Made by a program: the position numbers and the translations under genes. From Dendrolimus kikuchii (lineage: Eukaryota > Arthropoda > Insecta > Lepidoptera > Lasiocampidae), in the NCBI GenBank assembly GCA_019925095.2, contig CM034403.1, positions 9,491,690-9,555,689 on the forward strand: a DNA stretch of 64,000 nt, in the 5' to 3' direction. Below are positions 11,489-22,753 of this stretch, piece after piece. The notes beneath the pieces were generated by a model that worked only from the letters and a program-made list of their open reading frames with translations, ran no database searches and was not told the DNA's origin. Within the stretch, counting starts at the first letter, position 1, and every line of letters begins with the position of its first letter.

Positions 11489-11510
11489 CTACTTATGACA
11501 TCATAAGTAG
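11489..11510. repeat. 22-bp near-palindrome, CRE-like centre
   Basis: CTACTTATGACATCATAAGT followed by AG is almost its own reverse complement. A perfect version is at 49569-49592. Recurrence suggests a shared element end or a dimeric transcription-factor site rather than chance. Confidence 0.5.
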
Positions 11511-12334
11511 CCCACTTATTTTATTATACGTTTTTGTACTAGTCATATACATGTACACCATGTCATATACCCTAGGGTAGCTAATATTGTGCGCGAATCA
11601 AAACATGAAATTAAATGTACTTTATATCCACGCTTTTCGTTCGGATGTCAAATAAAAATGTTCTCTAAGTCCTCCGTGATTTATTGTAAAAATCTCGTAC
11701 TAACAATAGATATCGATGCAGGTACTTTCAAAATGGAAGTTACATAGGAACCCCAAATAAAAACAATTCATGAAACTTATTCATACAATGCGTTCTAAAA
11801 TAAATAATGATTGGACAGCGTCCATCACATGAAACATAACACAATATAACTATAGTAATCAATGGCATAGAGCTTTTATTACAATACATGTCGAAACATT
11901 GGACAATTATCACGTCAGCGTTATAATGTCAGAAGCGCATTTCATTTAGGCCAACCCTGAAACCCAAGGTTGTCCCTAATTATACCTTACCAATAAGACG
12001 TCATTTCCTTGCGTTTGCGAAACATTTAAATGTAAAAAGATGCTTTTTCGCGTTGCAAAGGTGTGAATTTAAATAATTGCAATAATCTTGCCGTCGTCCA
12101 AAGTAACATGCGAATTTAATGAACGGTTGAAGGAAGACGACAGCCGTTGCCGACAAAGAGACTGTAAGGACTGTTACCCATTGAGCGATTGCTCGCCAAT
12201 CACCAAAACAATTAATGATGACTATGAAAGTAAAAATGTAAACGATAATTCACTACGAATTATCACTTGTGATATTTAATGTATACGCTCACGATACTTT
12301 GTTTGCATATGCGTGAAACGCTCCCTAACACTGT
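11511..12334. other. Spacer with one unassigned open frame
   Basis: A 63-codon frame at 12088-12279 (starting at a TTG codon) is hydrophilic, with five cysteines and a lysine- and aspartate-rich make-up. It has no repeat partner in the window, no ATG in context and no clear splice sites. It could be a piece of a host exon or chance. The rest is AT-rich with nothing recognised. Confidence 0.3.
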
Positions 12335-12612
12335 TTCATCCACACTTCCTAGACACGTGGAAGTCCTCCACGGTACGTGGCGGACGCTCTTTCATGCCAT
12401 ATGTGTCCAAGTTATGGCATGAACTCCCTCCCGCAGTTTTCCCAGAGCGCTACAATATTATAGCTATTCAAAAAGGTCGTGAACAGATATCTAAAGTCTC
12501 AACGAGGTAGGCAAGGCATCGGCTACCTTGTTGTTGCAGATGTCCATGTGCGACGGTAGCCATCTATAACCAGGTGGTCCGTTTGCCAGTTTGCCTACAA
12601 GCAAACAAAAAG
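12335..12612 (+). mobile_element. LINE 3' end, divergent subfamily
   Basis: Encodes the pattern of the LINE RT C-terminus (H-P-H-F-L, W-K-S-S-T-V-R, L-W-H-E-L-P-P-A-V-F-P-E-R-Y), then the GTTGCAGATGTCCATG end of frame and a 3' UTR with ACCAGGTGGTCCGTTTGCC and an A-rich tail at 12600-12612. It differs from the 15650 copy in the W-K-S-S-T region, so it is a related but distinct subfamily. Frameshifted near 12460. Confidence 0.75.
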
Positions 12613-12950
12613 AAAAACTAACATTATTCCACATGGAGCAATGACTGTATGTCGCTTCAATTGATCGAGTAAAATTTTCATGGGAACTAGCACATCGGCG
12701 CAACGCTCTATTTTTAAAGTCGCCGGCGACCAGTCAGCTCATTTGTAAGAGATCTTATATCAGCTGTCTATATGCATCTCAAATTTCGTACACTATACTA
12801 TATCAGGTTATTTTGAGGCAGTTTCCATACACGGTGAAATTTTGACGAATATTGATTATTCTAATACTGATATTCTTGTGTTTTATTTTGCAATTGAATA
12901 TAAAAGTTAAATAAAATTGGTCAAATGCGTGCACGTGCATTGAAGGATTC
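12613..12950. other. Spacer with no recognised feature
   Basis: Follows the A-rich tail of the LINE. No repeat or open frame recognised. Confidence 0.4.
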
Positions 12951-13105
12951 TAGCCATGTTGCCTCCGCCAGGTCCCGGTCGAAAGGGTAAGGCCAAGAAG
13001 TGCTGGCTTGACGTTGTGAAGAAAAAGTACGAAAGTGGACTCTGGGCGTTGAAATGAATGTTCCAAAGGCAACCGGGATTTAACGTTCGGATGATGATGA
13101 TCGAA
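12951..13105 (+). mobile_element. RTE-type LINE 3' end
   Basis: A short frame encodes the P-P-G-P-G-R-K-G-K-A-K-K-C-W-L-D-V-V-K motif, which corresponds to the G-R-P-K-K-R-W-L-D-x-V-K motif near the RT C-terminus of RTE-like LINEs. It ends in GGATGATGATGATCG, the (GAT)n 3' end usual for RTE elements. Heavily deleted between the motif and the tail. Confidence 0.65.
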
Positions 13106-13880
13106 AGATTCTGTAAAGGTGACCAACGTCCACTGTTTTCTTCATTCGACTACAAACCATAAAATAATGTAATCGAAAATACGCCTTACTTCAAAATTCA
13201 TCTTCTACAAACTAATTTTCGTTGAAACTGTTATTTCATTTCTGCTTTACAATATTTTAATTTTCTATCATATAGTCCAAAAATTAGACGGGAGGAACAT
13301 ACTTTTTACGACATCCATGAAAAGCTTAATTATTTTTTAAGATCTCTCTAATAATACCCCGCTCTAAAAACCTCCTAAGCCTCCACGACTACATGACGCT
13401 ACCGGCCATACTTCATATGCTTTTTAAAATGTAGGATTTAAGAGCTTTTCGTTATTTCTAGTGTTCTTTTTCCGTATCTATATAATGATAAGGTAGAATA
13501 TTGCTTCAGTAATTTTTTTAGTTATCCTCTTGCTGTTTGAGGCGACGGATAAAGCAATGCAGAGAAAAGGCAGTAAAGAACACGTCGCGCCATGCGCTCA
13601 TCTTTTACTTATGATTATTGGCCGTGCCAAAAACTTTATCTTTCTTAAGACCTTGTGAGAAGTGTTAGCTTGAAAGTGAAATTTAGTGTAGTTGAACTGT
13701 TCCTGGGTGCAGCCTCAACCGAGTCAGGAGAGGGCAGATCTCAAGGTTGGTGGAGTTTCTACTTTTCTAGTGCAAGGATCTAGATCATGTTTCTTTCCAT
13801 ACAATTGAACTAGCATATTATCAGTGAGCTACAGTGTCCTATAAATATCCTGAATAGGAACTGATCTTTTCTATTTCTGT
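13106..13880. other. Spacer, nothing recognised
   Basis: Non-repetitive within this window. A GC-moderate patch at 13690-13760 has no identifiable motif. Confidence 0.4.
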
Positions 13881-13887
13881 AAAATTT

Positions 13888-14187
13888 TTGAACAAAACTT
13901 CTTTTAAGATTGCTTATAAGAACATGTTCATTGCCAGTTTGAATGGTCGTTATAATGCTATTAGCATATCCATTAGTAATTTTAAACTTGCAATAATCGA
14001 CCAAATACATCTTGATTACCAAAATACATTTGCAGCTATTCGAAACGCACTTGAAGATTTAAATCGTGTAATTGGTGCCCATTGGTGCGTAATTATTTTT
14101 ATTTTCAAACGGAATGTGTGTTTAAATATACTTACCGAACTTTTATCGGTTATTAAAAATGAAATTACAATTGAATCCATAAAGGTA
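13888..14187 (+). CDS. Exon-like open frame, possible receptor fragment
   Basis: Open from about 13888 (after a stop near 13879) past 14187 without repeat matches. About 100 codons before AAG|GTATGT at 14184-14190, a very good splice-donor match. The predicted peptide has an R-Y-N-A-I-S stretch, then A-L-E-D-L-N-R-V-I-G-x-H-W and a hydrophobic run. This order (R-x-x-x-L/I spacing, then x-L-N-R-V-I-G before a membrane segment) resembles insect gustatory receptors, but only as a loose pattern. No acceptor or further exons are confirmed. It could be a decayed chemoreceptor exon, another membrane protein exon or chance. Confidence 0.2.
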
Positions 14188-14329
14188 TGTTTACACCAGT
14201 GCGTTTTCATGTTCGTCTTGCGTTTTATTGAAATAAAGAGGAGCGACGCAGTAGTTGTTCTAGGTTTTTACCAAGAATTACTTTCCACAGCGTGTAATAT
14301 TGAAGTGAAAATAGTTACAAAGTAAGATA

Positions 14330-15066
14330 GTTGTAGTATTAGTTTAATACAAAAGAATTAGGTCGTTTTAGTATCACGCCAAAAGGAAGGTGTGAACTGA
14401 AAATTAGCGTTGTGTCGCATATAATTCCGGGACGTCAATAAGCTGAGTGCAAACCTTGTTTGCTGATGATACGGCGTACAAATTTTCTAAATATACTATA
14501 CTTTAAATCATAATATGTACAGGTAAATTAGCTTCGAGACGTTTTTACGTTTGTAGAACTGTACGATCAGCTCGTAAATAAATAAACTAATATTTTTTAT
14601 AGACAGGTACTTAATATGAAACAAACAATATTAAGCGACATTAAAATAATAAATATTAATATTAAACGTAATTTTGAATACAAAATTGTTGGTCTCTGTT
14701 CTGAAGAATGAGTTTTGATTTCTGATAGCACTAACTAATTGGGTGGGTGGGGGTCATAATACAGCTCGGATTGCTATTGCACTCATTTTCGAAATATTTG
14801 TACAAATTATACAAAACTTTTTTAGTTAGGGAAGTCAAAAGCTTACCTCCACTATGTTACAACATCGGAAACATTTATAATTAACAAATTTAATATCAAA
14901 TGAGAACAATTAGCAACAAATAATAACACTGAACAATAATGAACTACAAATAAAATCAATTAATTCATTAATTATCAAACTAAAGCCAAATAGTCAGACC
15001 TCACGACAATTAGCAATGTAAATAATAATTATTTATTTGACTTTCATCATTGACTTTTGATTATAA
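14330..15066. other. AT-rich spacer, nothing recognised
   Basis: No repeat partner or open frame found up to the ATAT duplication of the next solo LTR. Confidence 0.45.
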
Positions 15067-15070
15067 ATAT

Positions 15071-15521
15071 TGTTACATGCCAACAAAAGTGAATGCACAC
15101 CTACCTGCCATAAAATACAGTTTATTACCTTCCCGCATTGGGACTTCTTTTGTTTACTTTGTGTTTAAAATTTGTAATTAGAAAATCAGTCTATTGTGTA
15201 TTGTAATCCTTTATGATGGTTGTTAGCCAGGTGTGGTTCTTGAAAAATTCAGTCCATGCGGTCGAGTATTGTACAGTTTAGTATAAAACAATGCCCGAAC
15301 GGAGGTGTGAGGCAGTCAAGAGATAGTCACCAGCAAGGCAAGACGTGTGTACATTCGATGAGCTATATAGTGACGGAATTTGCGCGTGTTATTTAATCGT
15401 GCAGTTTGTACTGGTTGTGTCCAGTTATATTTGAACCTATGTTATACGTGTTTGTATAGTTCTAATAAATTATATAGTAATCCCAACGACATTTTTAATT
15501 CGAGTCGCGTAATTCGTAATA
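15071..15521 (+). mobile_element. Solo LTR, family S (copy 2)
   Basis: Starts TGTTACATGCC and ends TTCGTAATA (decayed CGTAACA). A TATAAAA box is at 15282-15288 and an AATAAA poly(A) signal at 15464-15469, in the usual U3-R-U5 order. ATAT at 15067-15070 and at 15522-15525 is a four-base target duplication. No gag-pol follows, so this is a solo LTR. Aligns with 28014-28507 and with the reverse complement of 3752-4295. Its open frame at 15380-15727 is incidental. Confidence 0.9.
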
Positions 15522-15649
15522 ATATATTTTCTTCTTCAAAATGTAACGAACCGCTTTTGGCTTATTGTACAAAGATTTTTAAATTTCAAGTTCAGAATTC
15601 CTGTAAATATACCAATACTACTATAAACAAGATACAAATAAAAAGAGCC

Positions 15650-16330
15650 CATTTGTTCCTGCGCCACAGTTCCAAGGAACACATCTTACTGTGTCCAATA
15701 GTATCGGGATTCTCGGTGGCAACATAACGAACCACGTGCAGTTTCGGGGGGGTCATCTGGAAGGCAAGGCTAAACTTGCCTCCAAAAAGCTTGGTGTGCT
15801 AAACCGATCCACGCAGTACTTCACTCCACGGCAACGACTTGCGCTGCATAAAGCGCAAATCAGACCGCATATGGAGTACTGCTCACATCTATGGGCCGGA
15901 ACACCCGCTTACCAGACTGACCCCCTCGACTCCATGCAGCATCGCGCCGTTCGTATTGTCGACGATCCCATACTAACAGGCGGTTTAGAATCGTTTAGTT
16001 TTCGAAGAGACTCTGTGTCCCTCTGCGTATTTTACTGCCTGTATAACGGGGAGTGTTCCGAAGAACTGTTTGATTTAGGGCCAACGCCTTACCCACCAGC
16101 CCACCCCCATTTTCTTGAGCTCCCACGCTCAACTACACAACGGTTCTCTAGGACATTTATTCCGCGTACAACAATGATTTGGAGGGAACTTCCCGCCGCG
16201 GTTTTCCCTTTGCGCTATGATATGGGGTTCTTCAAGAAGGGCATTATAAAATTTATTAGAGGTCGGCAATACGTTGGCGAGACCACTGGTGTTGCAAACG
16301 TCCATAGGTAGTTATGGTAATGAAAATGAA
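15650..16330 (+). pseudogene. LINE reverse transcriptase C-terminal fragment
   Basis: Best-preserved copy of the main LINE (L1). The open frame at 15691-16311 encodes the region after the RT palm: L-A-S-K-K-L-G-V-L, Y-F-T-P-R-Q-R-L-A-L, Q-I-R-P-H-M-E-Y-C-S-H-L-W-A-G, R-A-V-R-I-V-D-D-P, S-L-C-V-F-Y, W-R-E-L-P-A-A-V-F-P and F-F-K-K-G, ending G-V-A-N-V-H-R. These motifs are those of CR1/Jockey-group LINEs. The 5' part is missing (truncated copy) and a frameshift lies near 15700. The usual 3' UTR breaks off soon after the stop, so the 3' end was lost by deletion or insertion. It inactivates no host gene that I can see. Confidence 0.88.
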
Positions 16331-17453
16331 TTAACGAAAGCGTAAAAGTGTAGACAATAAGGATATTGTGTCTTCATGGGCATGCAAGTAATGCATACAC
16401 AAGATCAATGTTGTTGAAATTGCCTGTTGAAGATCCAAGATGACTTCCTGGGGCAGAGGGGTGATCTTCCTCGGCAAATGGAAATAGTGGAAAGGGCATA
16501 TAAGTAACATTCTAGGGTCGTGACGTCGGCTAAGTTGTTATTTCCTGACTCTGGTTTAATGTGATAAAAGGAACATCGGAGTAGTTTTAGTGGGAATTCG
16601 ACAGGACCGCACCCACACTACTCATTAGGTTTCTATTTTTTAATCGTCATCTGTACTTTGAAGAATAAGCTATGGCAGAGCTATTACACTATTTATGTAT
16701 TTAATACATTTTTAGTCTCTTCCTTTTCGATAAAATAAAATACACGTATTTATTTTACGTCTTTTTCTATTTTAACATTTTATAATTTTGTTCAATTGCT
16801 AAAAACTCTACAATTTTACACAACCATTAGGTATATATCCCTGAGCAGCGGAGTATACATAAAATACTTTCCAACTCACAAAAAAACACGCAAGATGAAG
16901 TTCAAAGCGACGAATATGGACATACCTTAACAGGACCCGCGGTGCGGCCATATTATGTATTAATAAAGCGATCGAGATGCTCGTAAGGCCAAAATTGCCA
17001 TCCGCTTCGCATTGTAAAATTTTATGACCCCATATCTGCGACGATTTTTTTTAACGTTGATTGTATAAACGTAATTTGTTACTCAAGGACCTTTCGAATT
17101 GCAATTTCGTCATTTTTCCATATCATTTTCTGTGCTTTATTACTTGTAATGATAATTTAAATACACTTTAATATTTGATTAAGTTATTGTATATAGACAT
17201 AAACAAATTGCAGTATAGTGAGATCAAAAAAACCGAAATATAATTACTAGAGCAATTTACCGCTATATTGATTTTGTCATTATGTTGATTGTTTTCTTGG
17301 TAATGTGATATGTAATTATAGCAACTGTATACGGTGTAACAAATTGCTAAGAATAAATTTAATCGGAGCAACTTCGAAGCAATTGTACAACTTTCTACTG
17401 CTGTTTTCGTTTTAATTATTATGAAATGACAATTTAAAACCTAATCAAAATAA
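16331..17453. other. Spacer with no recognised feature
   Basis: About 1.1 kb. 16430-16630 is moderately GC-rich and unique in the window. The minus-strand frame at 17168-17371 is hydrophobic, low-complexity and unsupported. Confidence 0.45.
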
Positions 17454-17785
17454 TCTATACATATAATAAAACTGTAGAGATCGAATTTCTGTACAATGAA
17501 AAAAAATGCTAAAAACCTATTTAGGGGGATGTAAGAAGTGAAATAGAACTAATTAAGATTTTTTTCAAATTTTTTGTTTCTCTGTTTGTCTGTTTATCTG
17601 TTTGTCTGTCTGTTTGTATCGACTAATCTCCGAAACAACTGGACCGAATTAAATGAAATTTTGTGTGGGGGTAGCTTATATTCCTGGTCAACATATGGGA
17701 TACTTTTGATCCGGAAAAATTAAAGAGTTCCCGCGGGACAGTTCAAAAACCGCACCACGCAGACGAAGTCGCGGGTATCAGCTAG
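17454..17785 (+). mobile_element. Non-autonomous Helitron, complete, family H1
   Basis: Starts TCTATACATATAATAAAACT after an A (17453) and ends in CTAG before a T (17786): Helitrons insert between A and T without target duplication. A hairpin-prone GACGAAGTCGCGGG block precedes CAGCTAG at the 3' end. 332 bp, no protein. The copy at 30237-30548 is its inverted partner with the same ends. The (TCTG/TTTG)n stretch at 17580-17620 belongs to the element. It matches my memory of the small Helitrons called Lep1 in Lepidoptera. Confidence 0.88.
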
Positions 17786-17887
17786 TGTTATATAAAATTA
17801 ATTGGCATTACATTTGCTTGATTTTAGGAATGGTTGGTGATTTGTGCATTTGTTTTAATGACCTTACTAATATATAGACATTACATT

Positions 17888-18012
17888 AAGAGTTATGAAT
17901 GTCAAAGAAGCAAGTGAGGTGTGTAAGAATAAGCCTAAATGGCGCTCTGTTGTTCGTGCCAACCCCGCAAGGGAACTGGCGTGAAGTTATGTATGTATGT
18001 ATGTATGTACAT
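17888..18012 (+). mobile_element. LINE 3' end with (ATGT)n tail, family L4
   Basis: Encodes the C-terminal codons M-N-V-K-E-A-S-E-V-C-K-N-K-P-K-W-R-S-V-V, then a stop (TGA) and (ATGT)n. The inverted copy at 48983-49144 has the same frame and tail. A simple-repeat tail directly after the frame is typical of certain non-LTR elements. Family name not assigned. Confidence 0.65.
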
Positions 18013-18059
18013 TAATTTATAAATATATATAAACAGATATTTATACACAAACTTTATCG

Positions 18060-18560
18060 AGGCATAGCGAAACGCCTGGTAGAGGTCTCACGTTACCAAA
18101 AGACTTTTTTTGAGGCGGGGGAAATGCATGTCGCACACTACCGGTTCGTTTGCTAGGGATTGGACCAAAGCGATGAGACGTGAAGCCACGAATAGCCACC
18201 AGAGTCAATCGCCGGCATGTGTGGAGACTTGAATACGTAGTACTCCACTAAAACCACCCTCCTCCCATGTGCCCCGCGCTTATGGCAGGAAGAGCGTGAG
18301 ACTTAGAACGTAGTTACGCCCATGCTGATCCTATTGTATCAGTGCTTGAGAGTGCCCCGGGAAGCAGAGCAAACTCCCTTCGTCAACAGGGGGATGACTC
18401 CTCTGCTCCCTAGATGCTGGAGGGCCCCTGCACCGGTATTACGGGAGGAGATCTTGTCCATATCTGCGCCTCCGGGACCGAACGTGACCAAAAGACTGGT
18501 CTATACCTCGGACAACGCATTAGCGTTGCTATTCAGCGTGATAATGTGACCAGTCTTTCG
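18060..18560. other. GC-rich block of unknown nature
   Basis: About 500 bp clearly richer in GC than its flanks, with no second copy in the window. Overlapping short frames show no family motif. AAAGACTGGTC at 18491-18501 is matched by its exact inverse GACCAGTCTTT at 18548-18558. It may be an old element body (a LINE 5' part would fit) or unique host sequence. I cannot decide. Confidence 0.3.
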
Positions 18561-19059
18561 AGCACGTTTTCAACTGACAGCGGTCTGGCACTAGATTTTA
18601 TATTATAGTTTAATTTTTATTTAGCTTATTTGTATAATTAAATTTCTAATTATGTGACGATTGTAAAACAAATACTGAATATGTAAGTCAATAACGGTAG
18701 GATTTGAAATCTTAAATTATTAATATTAAAGTCATGATTTTACTAAAAAAAAATCAAAAAGTACATGTTGTGTCACTTTCTATTTTTATATATTTATTAT
18801 TATAATTTTATTCTGTTAGTGTAGTATCATAATTTGTGTTTTCTCTAATAGACATTAGTATTTAAATTTGAGATTGATAAACACAAATACCGCTTGACTA
18901 ATTACCATAAATGTAGCACATCAATGTATGTATTTATATAAAAGGTTTTTATACTGAGTGTATCACACACTCAATCACACACTGAGTGTGTGATACAACA
19001 CGTGTCTAGATATACTGACAATTTTAAAATATAGCATAAAGTTTCATTTTATTTTAATA
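18561..19059. other. AT-rich spacer with a perfect hairpin
   Basis: 18960-18996 forms a hairpin: GTATCACACACTCA, a nine-base loop, and TGAGTGTGTGATAC. Nothing else recognised. Confidence 0.6.
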
Positions 19060-19492
19060 CTAGCTGACCCGTGTCCATTTCGCTGGGCATCGTTAAAAAA
19101 TATATATGCATCCATGCTAACACGCGCGCACGCACGCTTATCAAGGTTTAATTAAGCTTTGTAACTTTGATTAATTCATAAATGTAGAAAGCACTCGCAG
19201 TGCCGCGTACGACGAAGTGCGTAATTCTCGGGTGGAACATTGTTGCTGTAACATAAAGATCTTACAAAATGTGTGTATGTCAAATTGACAAGTGTTCTCG
19301 TGCCCACTTCGGGCATAAAACATTTTTACTTTTTTAATTTATTAATCACATTAAAATATAGCCTATGCCACTCAAGAATAATGTAGCTTTCTACTGGTGA
19401 AAGAATTTTTAAAATCGGATCAGTAGTATCGGATATTACCCCGAACATCTAAACTCACAAACTTTACCTCTTTATAATATTAATATTATAGT
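19060..19492 (-). mobile_element. Non-autonomous Helitron, family H2
   Basis: On the minus strand the 3' end is CTAG (19060-19063) followed by T (A at 19059 on the plus strand). The 5' end reads ATAATATTAATATTATAAAG, close to the TATAATATTAATATTATAAA start common in lepidopteran Helitrons, though the first bases have mutated. Internal A-A-C-T-A-C-T-G-A-T-C-C-G-A-like sequence is also Helitron-typical. No coding. Confidence 0.65.
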
Positions 19493-20320
19493 ACATACAG
19501 ATTTATTCGTCATACGAATCTGCGAAAACGACCGCTTTAGGTCTTTTAAGTCTTTATATTGTAAATCGCCAGTAGATGACACTGCAGGGAATTAGGTATA
19601 TTTCTATATACTGACAGGATGCTGGATTCTGCTGGTAAATAATATTAACTGAATGCGAATGAAATAATTGCTAGGCCGGTCTATTGCATAGAACTATATA
19701 CGATATTGAATACGTTATTTCTAATACACAGTGCTCGATGAAGAATTCGAGTTTTATTTACACACGACTAAAACGCAGTATGGGAGAAATGGCGTAAATC
19801 GAGAAATAAACTTTGTAATTCTATATTTTTATATAATTAAAATTAATTTATATTTTGTAGGAAATTTTTCGATAACGCTAGAAATTACATTTTATGGATG
19901 TGTCACACATACCGTCCTATTTGAAATAGACTTTACTAAAGCTAAAATGCCGAGGTGGTGAATAGTCAACTTAACCTACATGACAACTCATTTTATCGTA
20001 ACAGAATTCATTACCAAATATTCAAATAACATAGTAGCAAAGACCACCTTCGCAATAACAGACCATAATGGTAGCCTTATTCATACAACCGTCATTATTT
20101 TCTGTCTGGCAACAAGGCGAAAACAATCAATAAAAATAAATCATTTAAATAACCATAAACACGTATTACAATGCGCCGACATTACATCTCCTAATGATTT
20201 CGCTAACGAATCATTGAAAGTGGTCGGATCGCGTGCGCGTGCGCAAGTCCACCGCGATCTAATCGCGAGCACAACTCAGTTGTACACTTTCAAAACGTTG
20301 CAAGTGCATACTTCAAGAAA
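19493..20320. other. Spacer with a CG-rich, initiator-like patch
   Basis: 20225-20275 is CG-rich (ATCGCGTGCGCGTGCGC and CCGCGATCTAATCGCG) and is followed by an initiator-like CTCAGTTG at about 20275-20282. A 130-codon frame at 19980-20372 covers it but has no family features and runs into LINE sequence. Possible promoter, low support. Confidence 0.2.
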
Positions 20321-20324
20321 TTTT

Positions 20325-20515
20325 ACAAGTTCAGCCAATCTTAGTCTACTCCTGGACGTAGGTATCCCCTAGTCTATGCCACATATCCCGGTCTGTCGCC
20401 TTCCTCTTCCAGCCCCTACCAGCAACCTTAGTAGGTCATCACTCCACCAGGCCGGAGGGTATCCTACGCTACGTTTACCCAGACGTGATCTTCAGTCCAG
20501 AAGAACACGTTTGTC
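20325..20515 (-). mobile_element. LINE RT C-terminal remnant
   Basis: Minus-strand codons give G-Y-P-P-A-W-W-S-D-D-L and, after a one-base frame change, T-K-V-A-G-R-G-W-K-R-K-A-T-D-R-D-M-W-H then G-D-T-Y-V-Q-E. The G-R-P-P-x-R-W-x-D-D-L and A-x-D-R-x-x-W pattern marks the end of LINE ORF2 proteins common in Lepidoptera. Frameshifted and truncated. Confidence 0.7.
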
Positions 20516-20890
20516 TTTTTGTGTAATTTTACACCACACTATAAAACATTGTAATGAACTTCAACTATATGCAATTTATGAAGCTTATTGGGAGCAATCT
20601 TTCTCTCTTTTCCTTCACCTACTCCGAATTCTGCTTTTCCTTCCATAATCTTGTATTATGGCACACGTCCTCTGTCACACCACATATCATCACATCATCC
20701 TTCACACAATGTATCTATGTCTTTTTGGTCTACCTTTACCTTCGTACCCGTCAATCTTCCAGTTTAACATTATTTTTGTCAAGTGACTTGTCGACTTGTC
20801 ACTGACAATGTCATATTTTAAAACAATCTTTACATGTTTTGGAAAGCACAATGCATCGGCAATGCATGCCTAGTAAGCGAATTAATCTCT
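20516..20890. other. Spacer, pyrimidine-rich in part
   Basis: Several CT-rich runs (about 20590-20650) and short frames without family resemblance. Nothing supported. Confidence 0.4.
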
Positions 20891-20891
20891 C

Positions 20892-21115
20892 GGACGGCCT
20901 CTGTGGTCGAGCGGGCTGAGCCTTTGCTGGCCTAGAACGTAGAGGCTCTGGGTTCGAACCCTGGCATGGTAAATATCATAAAAAAACGAATTTTCTGTCA
21001 TTTTCTATAATCTGGGTGTCTGGAATCTGCTCCAGAGGATCCGTTGTATATTACCCATAATACAAGCGTAACTCGCTTAGCTTGAAGATATACAAAGTGT
21101 GTGTCTGTCTGTCGA
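20892..21115 (+). mobile_element. tRNA-derived SINE, family N2 (full head)
   Basis: The head (20896-20969) is tRNA-like, with a box A (TGGTCGAGCGGG) and a perfect box B (GGTTCGAACCC), but its ends do not pair as an acceptor stem, so it is not a tRNA gene. The body from about 21008 (TCTGGGTGTCTGGAATCTGC) matches 29829-29957, including TTGTATATTACCCATAATAC and AAGCGTAACTCGCTTAGCTT. It ends in a TGTGTGTCTGTCTG run. Confidence 0.72.
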
Positions 21116-22753
21116 TTTGTCTGCTGAAATACACAAACATTTGTTTTAAAAAACAATGCCAGTTGCCAAGTTTGCAAATTGCACAGCTGAGCTGGGCTCG
21201 TGTGTGTGATCTGCCGCACTTGTGTGCCACAGTGTGCGTGCAATGCGCTAGTAATAATATGAAAGTGTTGTACGGACCCCGCCCTAGCCTCCGGCACACT
21301 CCGTGTTCCATTTACATCTGCTCGGGTACTTTATTATGCCTTCTGTCGAGAAGTGCCGTGCCGTGTGCCGGACCACCGATTCTGTGCCTTGTCGAATCAT
21401 TGATAACGATAAATCTCGCTATATCCTTAAAGTCTAGATAAGCTAAATCATTTCAAATACCGGTATTATTCGATCTTAATAAGATCGAGGTCGCGTTTGA
21501 TTGTTAAAACGACGTTGTAACAATTTGAAATTAATTTTAATAGGTCATTTATATTGGCGCTCATAAAAAATTTAGTAAATATACATTAATTACGAACATC
21601 GTTATGTTTCATTTTAAATAATGTTGTAATTGGTATTTAATATTTTGTAGTAGTTGTTGTTTAATTTACTCAACTTCCGTGGTGAGTAAAGAACAAAGGC
21701 TTCGTCCACATTTGTACCATTAGACTGATCCAAATCAAATCATCGTTGCGTTGCAAGATAGAGCACAGGACTATTTTTTTCTGCTTTTTTAAATATAGTA
21801 CACCAACGGGTTGTCACAAGACCGATAGCCTATGGGGTAGAGATTGCGGCTCAAGAAACTTAGTGTAGAACTAGCCTACACTCCGATGGATTGATAATCT
21901 ACGCACAGTTGCCCGGGGACTGGATGAGATAAGTAGAGGACCGGAGTATGCGACCGAGAGAGATTCAGGGAATCCTACTTCTAGCAATGGATAACGGTTG
22001 GTGGACAACAACTTAAAAGTCACATTTCAATAAACAATTGAAAATTTTCTTATAAAAACTCATAGTTATTCTTAAACTATTCCGTAATAAAAAATTGCCG
22101 TAAACCGTATGGCTTGGCGCAGGAAAGTGAGGAGACCCGACCAACCGACGTTAGACGAGCATAGCCACAGAAAAAGCTCTAGTCTTTAATGATGCAAGTT
22201 ATGTTCGTCGGCCGGTAATGTGTCATCGGATTGTTGTATGCAACAGATACGATTCAGCTACACCGCGCTGGATCACGTCGCACCGCGTTGAGAAACCAAA
22301 GGTTGCCTCGCAGTGCGTATTCATTACGCAATCCATCGTAAGTAAATAGAGCAGATAGATGCTGTGGACGCAATTTCTATAAAGCTTAAACTAGCAATTT
22401 ACGTCGTAAAATTCATAAATTACACAACTCCGAAATTCTATTGAATGCTCACTCGTGCTTGAAAAATGGACAATCCGGTTTTGTGATTGATAAAGATCGA
22501 GAAGCTCTGAGGGCTGTGTAACGTACTACAATTTTATTAACAGATACTTGATTGGTTTACTTACTATAGATTTCCTCGCGACTTCACTCGTGTATATTTC
22601 ATAATACATTTTCTACTCCACTTCGCTAGGTCTTCGGCATCTCTCATCGGCACGCGTATCATATCTCTCGAGGTCCTATTCCTTCTATTGAGATCTAGTG
22701 GAAAAGGCATCGCTTGATTGCCCCCCACATGACTACCTGGTTTCTGTAGTAAT
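21116..22753. other. Spacer with GC-moderate unique sequence
   Basis: 21160-21400 is GC-richer and unique in the window. Overlapping frames on both strands there have no recognisable family, and the strand symmetry argues against coding. 21800-22350 is likewise unassigned. No repeat partners found. Confidence 0.4.

Noticed and set aside
13000..13100. Host protein-coding exon suggested by lysine-rich frame
   Set aside because: The motif and the (GAT)n end fit an RTE-type LINE 3' end.
18322..18608. Two overlapping plus-strand frames in the GC-rich block
   Set aside because: No motif, no start or splice context, and GC-rich DNA favours chance frames.
20896..20969. tRNA-like sequence with perfect box B
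   Set aside because: The ends do not form an acceptor stem and the body matches a second repeat copy, so it is a SINE head.
21051..21441. Frames of 86-119 codons on both strands
   Set aside because: Part lies in a SINE body, and strand symmetry with no motif argues against coding.
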